Source: Pigoraptor vietnamica
Taxonomy: Eukaryota; Opisthokonta; Filasterea
Direction: 5' to 3'
Length of the DNA stretch: 13,727 nt
Assembly: GCA_943704525.1 (NCBI GenBank)
Contig: CALSCQ010002225.1
Coordinates: 1 to 13,727, forward strand
Shown here: positions 1-8,708 of the stretch, piece by piece
How positions within the stretch are numbered: position 1 is the first letter of the stretch
Layout of the letters: every line of letters starts with the position of its first letter
Notes under the pieces: model-generated
What the model saw: only the letters and a program-made list of their open reading frames with translations
Told to the model about the DNA's origin: nothing
The model's database searches: none
Translations under genes and position numbers: made by a program

Positions 1-99
1 CCCCCCCCGCTTTCCCCTCCTCGCCGCCCATCGCTTCACACACACACGCCTCAAACGCAAGCTCGCACAGACACAAGAGAGGCGCTTTCGTGCACATAC

Positions 100-266
100 C
101 TGCATGCCGCGGTGCCATTTCCGCGCTCGTGGCCAAGGGAATCGAGTGCTTCTCGACACACGCGAATGGACTCGTCAAACTGACGCAGCAAAAACAACCG
201 CCGCGCCTGCGCCAGCGACGTGCGCATTTTCAAAAACGCAACAGCGAACTCGAAGTGTGGGGACAT
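100..266 (-). CDS. First coding exon of a TPR-like protein (partial, runs off left edge)
   Basis: I do not recognise the gene. Reading the minus strand from the ATG at 266-264 gives 55 full codons and then two bases before a donor site (GTATGT, complement of 94-99), so the intron is phase 2. The peptide begins MSPHFEF and contains ARRLFLLRQFDESIRVCREA followed by LDSLG. That pattern of small and large hydrophobics, with F, S-I and A-L spacing, resembles the helix A/helix B pair of a tetratricopeptide repeat, a protein-protein interaction fold. The frame stays open upstream to about 284 with no ATG, so I chose the first ATG. The next exon lies outside the window or in the low-complexity first 50 bases, where I cannot place it. 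The gene diverges from the kinase gene at 794 and shares its upstream region. That the exon is coding is fairly well supported; the TPR label is tentative. Confidence 0.5.
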
Positions 267-326
267 CAGCGGAAAATCTATCAACGGCGACTCGCATTCA
301 AGCCGACGTGTGCGCGTCAGCGAAAT

Positions 327-336
327 CCAAATAAGG
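327..336. promoter_or_regulatory. CArG box 1 (SRF/MADS-box site)
   Basis: The bases CCAAATAAGG match the CC(A/T)6GG consensus without a mismatch. Such sites bind SRF-type MADS-box transcription factors. It sits in the AT-rich island between the divergent genes, 61 bases upstream of the minus-strand ATG and 458 bases upstream of the kinase ATG. Confidence 0.45.
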
Positions 337-417
337 CATTCTATTTAAATATATCTCTAAACAAAGCCATACTGACCATTCTAATTCCATTAAAGTACAC
401 AATTCTTGAGGAAATAT

Positions 418-427
418 CCATAATAGG
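418..427. promoter_or_regulatory. CArG box 2 (SRF/MADS-box site)
   Basis: The bases CCATAATAGG are a second perfect CC(A/T)6GG match, with start positions 91 bases apart from the first. Two perfect copies in about 100 bp, in the only AT-rich stretch of a divergent promoter, are more suggestive than one alone. Occupancy is inferred, not shown. Confidence 0.45.
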
Positions 428-534
428 CAATTAAAGCCCCACCCGCACTCCCATTGGCCCGCGAGTGTGGCTTCGACTGTCCGCTTTGTTTGGGTCGTCG
501 TTCCGACATTCGCACGCGCGCAGCGACGCCCTTG

Positions 535-569
535 CACACACACACACACGCGTACACACACACACACGC
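535..569. repeat. (CA)n microsatellite in the divergent promoter
   Basis: Two runs of CACACA are separated by a short GCGTA interruption. The alternating purine-pyrimidine tract lies about 225-260 bases upstream of the kinase ATG, probably at or just before its transcribed leader. Confidence 0.85.
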
Positions 570-793
570 AGCACAGCGGAGCATTCCCTCTCTCAGTCTC
601 GCAATTAGAGGCCTCCTACACGCTCCCATCGAGAGTGTTCGCCGTCCTTCTCTCTCGTATTCCTCCTCCGCCAGTTCCCCTTTCAATTTGGAGGTTGCAT
701 TGTTGCTTGCCTCTACGGTTGCGCTACTGTCGCTGCGTGCGGCGAGGCGCTCACTCAGCGAGAGGCACTTCCGCCCTCTCTGCAAACGAGAGA

Positions 794-3700
794 ATGGGCA
801 CAAACAACTCGAAACTCGACGCGGACCAAATCCGCCAGCTTCAAGAGTATTCTACCTGTGAGTGGGCACTGTCCCTTGGAATGCGCGTGGGGTGATCCGA
901 CCCACGCGTGTGCGCCAATGCAATACGGTGTCTGTGGCGTGTGGTTTGCTGCCTCGTGCTTCCGTTTCGTGTGCGGGCGTGTGCCGGAGCGTTTTTCGGC
1001 GGCGATCCCCCCACTGCCCACGTGAGCGTATGCCATGTCGTCGATGGCATGTAGCGCGCTTGCTGAGGCGCGATTTTTCGGCCAGCCATTTTGTGGTGCC
1101 CGCGCTAGTGTATGGAGGCCGTCGTCACCACCCATCGTATCACGCAGTGTGTGCGTGCGTGCTGACGCGCGTCCCCTGCCTCTCGCGCGCACTCGCAGAC
1201 TCGACCAAGAAGCTGAATCAGATATGGTCGGACTACCGCAACTTTGTCGTGAACGAGCTCAAGAAGGACACAAAGTGGGTCGCTATCTCCTCATTACGCG
1301 CTGGTGCCATGTGTGTGTGTCCGTGATTCGTGAAGTGATAGTATCGCGCCTCTCTTCTCGCCAGCCACATTTCGCTGCGCTTGTCATGTAGTGACACGTC
1401 GCGACTTGCACCCGCTGACGCACAACGGCGCTTATGAGCCCACCGTGCGTCCCCTAATACTCATTTCTTCTCGCCTTGTCCAAAACAGCTATGAGTTGTC
1501 ACGTGAGGACTTCCGGCTGTTCATATCAAAGTACTTCAACATGGAGGCCGACGAGGTGTTCTATCGGCGCCTGTTCGAGACATTCGACAAGGGTGCGTGG
1601 ACTGCTTGGAATGCACGCGACGCTTGCGCTTTAACGTGCGCGAGATGGAGGTGCTCGTGGAATTGCGCTCAATTTGTGTGTGCGCGCGTGCCGCAGACAA
1701 GAACGGTCGCATCAGTTTCAAGGAAATGGTCATCAGCGCGTCGGTTCTCGAGGGCGGTAGCCTCGAGGAGAAACTCGAGTGTGAGTGTGCGACGCATGTA
1801 TCTTGCACGTGCGCCTGAGTGGACGAACGCGCCGAATGCGCTGTTGTTGTAACAAGACATCTGACCGACTCACGCCAGCTGTGCGCTGTGCAGTGAGAGG
1901 GAGTACTGTTACTGTCGTTACTGTGTTGCAAACAGCCTCTGTTTGCGGGGCCCTGCTAATGTTTGGGTTACGGTGGCTCATCGTTTGGCGTCACGTGACG
2001 CGCAGTTATCTTCAAGGTGTACGACGAGGACAACTCGGGATTCCTCGAGACGAAGGAGATTGACCACATTCTCGACCAAATGTGGGCCGTTTGTTTGTTT
2101 GTTTGTCTGTTCCAGTGCGCTTGCCTGTGCGTGCATGTCATGTGTGCGTGCCGTAGATGCGAGAAAATCGTTCGCATTTCGCCTGAGTGCAATAGCTTGT
2201 GGACTACTGCTCGCTGATGCGTGCGTCCTTATGTAGGCTTGCCGCTGCGGCTGCGTTTGGCCAAGACAGCACCGAATTGCGGCCGGTGCGTGTCCCGCGG
2301 CGCAATGTCGCCCCACATGATGTCACGGTTGTGTGTGTGTGCGTGTGCGTGCGTGTGCGTGTCTGTACGTCTGTGTCTGTGTGTCTGTGTATCTGTTGTG
2401 TGTGTATATATGTGTGCGTCTGTTGTGTGTGTGTGTGTGTGTGCGCGCGCGCCTTTGTGTCTGTACGTCTGTATCTGTGTGTATGTGTGTCTGTTGTGTG
2501 TGTGTGTGGTGTGTGTGTGTGTGTATATGTGTGTCTGTTGTGCGTGTGTGTGTGTGTGTGTGTGTGCGTGCGTGTGCGTGTCTGTACGTCTGTGTCTGTG
2601 TGTCTGTGTCTATTGTGTGTGTGTATGCGTATGTGTCTGTTGTGTGTGTCTGTGTGTGTGGATCCTCTAGCCACCGTTGTCGATTCTTCTCATCCATCGC
2701 CCTGTCACGTGCAACTCATACGTTTCGTGTTTGCGCGTGGCGTCAGATCCTGTCGGACATGGTGCGCACGCTCGATGCCGAATCGAAGGGAAAGATATCT
2801 CAGCAGGAGTGGGTTACGGGGGGCATGAAGAACGTCCCCCTCCTCATCGCGCTTGGCCTCGACCAGGTGTGTTTGGGACCCGTTCTCGCTTCTCTGTCAC
2901 GAGGTGGCTGCCATGAATCATTGTCGCCTTCACTTGCTGTGCTTGTTGTGCACGCGCCCTTATGCAATTGCGTGCGTGCAGTCGCTGTACAACACGCAGA
3001 AGATTCAGGAGGGCTGCCACCAGTGGTACCTCAAGCACTTCAACTCGCCCGCATACTGCAACGCCTGCGAGAAGATGCTGCTCGGCCTCGGCAAGCAGGG
3101 CCTTGCCTGCCAGGGTGTGTTGGCGTCTGTCGTCTCTGCAGCAGTATGAGAGCGGACAGGTGTCTCTCCGAGAGTGCATGAGCATGGTTCAGCATTCGGC
3201 GCTTTGCTGGGCGGGTCTCTGCAGTGGCTTATTATTAGTAGTCACCGCGAGTGCGTGTATGTGTCATGCCCTTGTCTGCCGCGTGCTCCCGTCTTGTCTC
3301 TCGTCGCCAACATGTGTGTCCCACAGTATGTCGCTTCATCGTCCACGAGAGCTGCGCGGGCTCTGTGGGCAAGAGCTGTCGCCCGTCGTACGTGAAGCGC
3401 ACTTTCGACAAGCTGGACATGCCACACCACTGGATTGCGGGCAACTTTGGCCGCGGCACCTGCGCGCACTGCAACAAGGGTTGTGGTGCGCACAAGGGGC
3501 TTGCCGACCTGCGCTGCTCGTGGTGCAAAGTGACGGTGAGATCTTGAATGCATACGCACGTGCACACACACACACACGCACGCACGCACACACACGCACG
3601 CACGCACGCACGCACACAGCGGTATCTGGACAGCGTTGTATGCTGACATGCGCGGCGCGTTCGCCAGATCCACGACGAGTGCCAGAAGGACTACCCGCAG

Positions 3701-5536
3701 ACGTGCGACCTCGGCGACTTCCGACGGCTCATCATCCCCGCGACGGGATTCACACTCAAGGCGTCGGTGCGTCCCCTGTCTAGCCGCATGAGCATGTGTG
3801 TGTGTGTGCCTTTCATTTCTCTTGTTCCGTTGCGGGTGTCGTTGTGCGTGCCATGTGGTGTGTCCCGTGGCCTGTACTCGTGTGTCCATTGATTTTGAAA
3901 CGCGGGCATTCCGAATCGCCCACAGGCCGCGAAAGAGGAGGAGAACCCGAAAATTTCCGAACTCAACCTCAGCGAATCACGTGAGGCTTCGCTCCATCCA
4001 CAGGCTTCCTTAGCCGTAATCCTAGCTCGCACCACACCGCACACACTCCTTGAATAGTTGCTCCGCACGCGCGGGTCATTCTTGAGCCACCCATTCACTT
4101 TTTAACTTCTTCGCGCGTTTTGCAGCGCCGTCCAAGGGCATGGCGTACAACACGCTCGAGTTGGAGGTGGGTCTGCGTCGTCAGCATGCTTTTGCTGTGC
4201 ATGTGCCTGCGACGAATTGCGCAATAGAAACTCGCTGCCTCTGTCGATCTAACCATCCTTCAACCCTTCCTCGTTCCCCTCTACCTGTTGTCCCGACCCG
4301 TCACGCGCGCACTCTCGCACCAGATCCGGTCGCACCCGTACGCGTGCCCACTCGTCGTCTTCATCAACCCCCACAGCGGCGGGCGCCAGGGCATCAAGCT
4401 CCTCCGCACGTTCAAGTACCTTCTCAACCAGCGGCAGGTGTTCGATCTCTCGCAGGGTGGCCCAATCCCCGGGTAAGCTGCGCCGATGCGCGCGTGCGCT
4501 TCAGATTCCGCGTGCTGTGTGCCTTCACTGTCACCAACAACGACGCGATATCTGCTGATCGCGATTGCCACTGGTCCCGCAGCCTCAAGCAGTTCAAGGA
4601 CGTTCCGAACTTCCGCGTCCTCTGCTGCGGCGGCGACGGCACTGTCGGGTGGGTACTGGCCTCCCTGGACAAGCTTCAACTCCGTCCGGACCAGCTTCCG
4701 GCCGTCGGCGTCCTTCCGCTCGGCACGGGCAACGACCTCGCGCGCGTGCTCGGATGGGGCGGAGGCTACGCGGGGGAGGACGTGCGCAAGATTTTGCTGC
4801 AGCTGCAGGACGCCGAGCCGGTGATGCTCGACAGGTGTGTGTATGTACGTGTGGGCAAGGTTGTTTGCCGGTCCGAGTATGTACGTGTGTCGGCATGGCT
4901 GTTTGCCGGTCCGAGAATGAATTTGTGGTTGAATGTTTTCGAGAGAGTGGTTGACGCTCGATCTCTTGCGCAGGTGGTGCCTCAAGGTGAACCTGACCTC
5001 CCCGGACCTGCCCACGGACGAAATCCCCCTCGACATTGTCAACAACTACTTCTCGATCGGGGTACGCGTTGTTTGCCTTCGTTGCTGCACTGTTAGAGTC
5101 GATATGCGTCTCGCGAGCAGTCACAATCTTGTCCTCTCGTTCGCACGCACGTCGTCTGTAGCGTCCACAATTGTGTAGCCGTGACCTTTCCGTCTCACGC
5201 ACGGGGCGATCGTGCGCAGGTGGACGCGTCGATCGCGCACAAGTTCCACACCATGCGCGAGAAGTACCCGCACAAGTTCAAGAGCCGCGCGCGCAACAAG
5301 CTGTGGTACCTCGAGTTTAGCACGAAGGACGCCTTCGCGCACACGTGCAAAAACCTGCACAAGAACATCAAGCTGGAGGTGCGTGCGTCGGGAGTTTTGT
5401 TGTGGCCTCTTGCTTCCTCGCTGTCTCTGACGCGCTTGTGGCGTGCATTATTAGGTGGATGGCAAAGAGATTGACCTCTCCAAGGGACCCGCTCTCGAAG
5501 CGCTTGCGCTGCTCAACATTCCCAGGTGCGTGACTG

Positions 5537-5578
<42 letters not shown>

Positions 5579-5658
5579 CGTGTGTGTGTGCGTGCGTGCG
5601 TGCGTGCGTGCGTGACTGACTGCGTGTGTGTATGTGCGTGCGTGCGTGCATGCGTTCG

Positions 5659-5706
<48 letters not shown>

Positions 5707-5868
5707 TGAGTCAGCATGTACGCGCATGTCGAGTGTATGGAAATCGGTCGACTCACTTGCCGTCGCATTCTTCGCAGCATGTACGGCGGTGCCAACCTGT
5801 GGGGCAACAGTATCGATGAGGTCAGTTCTCGCCATTGCAGGACACACTTTGAACACCGACACACACAC

Positions 5869-5935
<67 letters not shown>

Positions 5936-6493
5936 CTTAATCTTTGCAATGTCGTCGCAGGAGCACCACTTTTTCGAGCAGAGTCTCGCCGATAAGAAGC
6001 TCGAAGTGGTCGGCCTGTATAGCCTCATGCACGTGGTACGTACAAGCCCCGCACACTGCAGTACCGATCTCACTGACAATGGTAGATTGAGCAAGGAGGA
6101 TTTATTGCAGTCGCGCTCACTCTATTTTCGCACGCTGGCTGAGAACCCTCCTTTTCTTCGCCTCAGGGACTCATCCGCGGCGGGCTTGCCGGCAACGCGT
6201 ACCGCATCGCCCAGTGCTCGTCGGTTAAAATCACGACCCTCACGACCCTGCCGTTCCAGATCGACGGGGAGCCGTGGATGCAGAGCCCGTGCGTCCTCGA
6301 GATCTCCCACATGAACCAGATGCCCCTTCTGCGCAAGGTGCGCGGGTCGTCGAAGGAGCCCGGTTCGCCCTCGTCGAGCCGCGCGTCGCAATTCTCGGCG
6401 CAGTCGCAGCTGTCGACGGCGGAGGGCTGGTCGCCGTCGGAGCCGTCGCCGCTGCAGGACGCCGCGGACGAAACGGGCGGAAAGAAGGCGTGA
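794..6493 (+). CDS. Type I diacylglycerol kinase, 20 exons, 757 aa
   Basis: The enzyme phosphorylates diacylglycerol with ATP to phosphatidic acid at membranes, ending DAG signalling. The spliced product resembles animal DGK alpha/beta/gamma end to end. Residues 1-7 (MGTNNSK) fit an N-myristoylation signal. Residues about 10-110 are the recoverin-homology region, including the 'EYSTYSTKK' block typical of type I enzymes and a full EF-hand loop at 80-91. Two further EF loops follow at 116-127 (canonical) and 161-172 (position 5 is Lys, weaker). C1A at 204-253 fits H-X12-C-X2-C-X13-C-X2-C-X4-H-X2-C-X7-C exactly; C1B lies at about 270-318 (C281, C284, C299, C302, H307, C310, C318). DAGKc starts at about 377 and holds GGDGT at 436-440 and [10 protein letters not shown] at 465-474. 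DAGKa spans about 528-700 ([28 protein letters not shown]). Residues 709-757 are a Ser/Pro-rich tail. The length is close to human DGK alpha. The start has A at -3 and G at +4. The animal isoform orthologue cannot be chosen. Confidence 0.95.
2327..2661 (+). repeat. GT-rich microsatellite filling intron 6
   Basis: Imperfect (GT)n with interspersed GTCTGT, GTGC and GTAT units occupies most of the 461-bp intron between exons 6 and 7. Internal sub-repeats such as 'cgtgtctgtacgtctg' recur (around 2358 and 2578), so the tract grew by duplication of larger blocks as well as by slippage. In the transcript it would be a long UG-rich tract. It produces long spurious open frames in several frames and is not coding. 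Confidence 0.95.
3559..3618 (+). repeat. (CA)n/(CGCA)n microsatellite in intron 9
   Basis: Runs of ACAC and of CGCA fill the middle of the 132-bp intron that splits the second C1 domain. In the transcript the tract is CA-rich, complementary in part to the UG-rich tract of intron 6. Confidence 0.9.
5539..5708 (+). repeat. (TG)n and (CGTG)n compound microsatellite in intron 17
   Basis: A pure TG run (about 5539-5574) begins 13 bases after the exon 17 donor and passes into long CGTG tetranucleotide runs (about 5589-5613 and 5636-5708). The alternating purine-pyrimidine composition is the type able to adopt Z-DNA. It reads as UG/CGUG in the pre-mRNA, next to the short exon 18. Confidence 0.95.
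5859..5933 (+). repeat. (AC)n microsatellite in intron 18
   Basis: About 37 AC units, broken once by CG near 5873, end 27 bases before the exon 19 acceptor. The tract is the complement of the TG run in intron 17, on the other side of the 43-nt exon 18. Confidence 0.95.
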
Positions 6494-6660
6494 TTGTGCG
6501 CGTGTCCTTTGAGTCACACCCTGGCCTGCGTTTGCTATATGAACTTACTAGATCTACGAGCTCTCTAGCGTGTGTGTGTGTGCGTGTGTGTGTCAGTAAG
6601 ACAGTGTAGAGTGACTGAGCACTCCAGGTGCGAGCGAGAAGGCATTAGATATTATCAAGC
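6494..6660 (+). other. Probable 3' untranslated region of the kinase gene
   Basis: Sequence after the TGA stop has mixed composition and a short GT repeat (about 6570-6592). I see no AATAAA signal here. The nearest AATAAA downstream is at 8516-8521, too far to assign. The end of the transcript cannot be fixed. Confidence 0.4.
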
Positions 6661-8585
6661 GGAATCTGGTCGATCATCGTCTTAAGTTGCAGCAGCAGCG
6701 ACCGCCGAGCCGCTCGAAGTAATGATTGCATGGCGTCAGCACCGCCATCACAAAACGTACCCAGTTCCTCAGTGGCCTTGCAGCGTCCATGCCAGCCGGC
6801 CTTGGACTGTGTCGTTTGCACGGTTCGGCAGTTTGCAGCACTCAGTGGCCGTCAGTCTCGGTCTTGGCCTTACTAGACAATGTTCAATGTCAGTGCTGCG
6901 TCTGGAGCGCGACTGAAGCGGCACACCGTGACCATTGACACGTTATACGGCCGGCAACCCACTGTTCAAGGGACGTGACATTGTAACTTTTAGTTGGCAG
7001 TTGAATCAGACTGATTGCTGCCGGACGGACGCCGGCCGAGGCACCGCCGCTGGAGCGGCGTCCTCAGTACGTTGCGCGGACGCGGCCGCCGACCAATGCA
7101 ACTGAAACTCAGTGCCAGTCGGAGCCGCCGGCTCAGCCGGCTGTCGCCCTTGTAGCTTTCCGTCGCCGGCATCACCGACACAGTCTGTGGACGGTACCAC
7201 GGCGGGCTGCAGTCCGTCAACGATGCGCCAGCCCGACAGCCGAGCCCGAGTCACTGAGGACGCCCGGACTGCAGTGTCCCGTCTTTTCCACGCGGCTGGG
7301 GCCTGCCGTGAACGGCCGCCTGCAATGCGCCGGGCCGCTGTCAATATTGAATGTGCAAACGAAATGGCTGCCCGATCGACAGTGCGCTTCGGTCTAGTTA
7401 AACTGACAGAGTCTCATGCCGCATTCCCTTACCAGTATCACGGAGCTCTCGGCCGACTTCATCAGCAGCGGCGGCGCCTGACCGGCGATTTCGAACAGTT
7501 TCTTGCATGTGGCAGCGGCCGCGATCAGTCAGACACGTCGCCAATCCGCGGCGGCGCGGTGTCGGCCGGACCGTTCGGTTGGTCGCAGAGCGTTCTGTTG
7601 AATGACCAAGTCCCGCCCTGACCGTCACATGTACTCGGATGGCGCGCCGTTTAACCAGAGGGTCGACCAGTCGGCGACTCCGCCGCGCATCGGCAAAACC
7701 AGGTGGCCGCGCCCTCGATTGAACTCAGGCGCACAGTGACCGAGTCGGTCGCCGGGCTCAGCGCTTGCCCAATCCGAAAAAGCACCAGGCCGGATGCCGA
7801 CGGTGGACGCGGCTGCCGGTGCGAATTCTGGCAATCGGCGCCGGCGGCCGCCGCTGCACAAGCGCGGCATGGATGACCACTTACCCCTATCAGATTCCAC
7901 ATATTATATTTCTCAGCGTTGTCTGGATTCAGGCGCCATGAGTCGGCAGCCGTCCGCGGCCGCCCGGGACTCAGTCAATCAGCTCAGCCGCGGGGAGTGA
8001 CTGTGCTCGGAGCCGCAGTTGGCAAACGGCGCTGGCGGCCGGGCCGGCGACGTAGCCGGCCGGTATGCCTGGACGCTCCTCAGACTCAGTGAGGCAGCAA
8101 TGCACAGTAGCGATGCCGGCGGCTGACGACCGAACTCACCCGGCTGCCCCGGCTAACACAGTCCGTCGGCGGTGGCGCGGTCCGACCGTGCGCAGCGACG
8201 CCACGGCAGTGAAAAGGCGTCGGCGGCGCCGGGCGGGCGACCGCCGGTACTCGGCCCGGTCAGGCGCCCCGGGTCCGTGCCGGCCGGCCTTCTGTACGGC
8301 CACACGCACTGCCGCCGGTGCAGACTCCGTTACGCTCACTCACGACAGTACAATATGGAGTCAGAGCGCGCAGTTCAGTCGGCCGCGCCGGTCGGTTCTG
8401 ACGCCGCTGCCGACGGGCGGCGACCTCAACCGGGCCGCTGCCGAGCCGCCGTTCAGTACTACAGTACTGCTGCCGCTGCGCCGGCGCCGACGGCTCACTT
8501 GGGCCGGTGTTGGCGAATAAATCATTCTTCCTCCACGTTTTCCATCAGAACATGTGTCAGTGCCGTGCTGCCTGGTGATAACGGT
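6661..8585. other. GC-rich gene-free block with ACTCAGT words
   Basis: I find no gene with recognisable protein features in this block. Frames are open on both strands by composition alone and several begin only with GTG or CTG. The ATG-initiated frame at 8065-8520 gives an Arg-rich, unrecognisable product. The block is rich in GCCGGC and CAGT words and contains ACTCAGT at 6840, 7107, 7969 and 8084. It also has a perfect 7-bp inverted repeat, CAGTACT/AGTACTG, at 8454-8469. Microsatellites, common in the gene introns, are absent. It may be decayed mobile-element DNA. Confidence 0.4.
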
Positions 8586-8708
8586 CGATTGTAAGCATGA
8601 GCGATACTCTGGCGAGGCGTGACCTTTCCGTAGCCCTCGTGATTTGGATGTGTTGGTGCGCGTGGTGTGCTCCCGTGATGGGTGTCTTGCACGGCATTGG
8701 CTCAGATG

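Larger units (their letters stand above)
267..793. promoter_or_regulatory. Divergent promoter region between the TPR-like gene and the kinase gene
   Basis: These 527 bases separate two start codons pointing away from each other and hold no convincing exon. An AT-rich island at about 320-435 stands out from the GC-rich surroundings. It carries two CArG boxes and the TATA-like stretch TATTTAAATATA (342-353), which sits 76-87 bases upstream of the minus-strand ATG. An inverted CCAAT box (ATTGG, 453-457) and a CACCC/GC-box-like GCCCCACCCGC (436-446) follow on the kinase side. From about 570 to 790 the sequence is pyrimidine-rich and probably becomes the kinase 5' leader. No start site can be fixed from sequence alone. 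Confidence 0.55.
794..6493 (+). other. Exon-intron structure of the diacylglycerol kinase gene
   Basis: I placed coding exons by reading frame, splice sites and similarity to type I kinases: 794-857, 1199-1274, 1489-1592, 1697-1780, 2006-2081, 2237-2285, 2747-2866, 2982-3114, 3327-3535, 3668-3766, 3926-3980, 4126-4166, 4324-4472, 4583-4834, 4974-5061, 5220-5378, 5455-5525, 5778-5820, 5961-6035, 6167-6493. They total 2274 bases, which is 757 codons plus TGA, and every junction keeps phase. All 19 introns are GT-AG, from 76 bp (intron 16) to 461 bp (intron 6). Donors are mostly GTGCGT, GTGAGT, GTGTGT or GTGGGT; only introns 13, 15 and 19 use GTA and intron 18 uses GTC. Least certain are the small exons 6 (49 nt) and 18 (43 nt), yet both restore the family sequence ([18 protein letters not shown]). 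Confidence 0.9.

Noticed and set aside
1-50. A possible second exon of the minus-strand TPR-like gene
   Set aside because: Only a Gly/Arg low-complexity frame is available before the window edge, and the implied intron would be about 60 bases; not enough to support a call.
2161-2217. A candidate small exon after the TAG at 2156-2158 (reading [11 protein letters not shown])
   Set aside because: It does not join in phase to exon 7. The 49-nt exon at 2237-2285 does, and restores the family motif DSTELRP.
2199-3181. Long open frames over the GT-rich tract, rich in Val/Cys or Thr/His
   Set aside because: They are simple-repeat translations inside intron 6 of the kinase gene; the true exons on either side use consistent splice sites and family-matching sequence.
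5821-5840. An early acceptor (TTGCAG at 5835-5840) inside intron 18
   Set aside because: It lies 20 bases after the donor, too short for an intron, and the sequence after it is the AC repeat.
7112-7621. A 169-codon plus-strand frame in the GC-rich block
   Set aside because: It starts with GTG, no internal pattern suggests a protein, and frames of similar size exist on the other strand.
8065-8520. A 151-codon ATG frame whose stop overlaps AATAAA at 8516-8521
   Set aside because: The product is Arg-rich and low-complexity, a shifted frame overlaps it for most of its length, and there is no homology I can name. The AATAAA overlap looks like chance.
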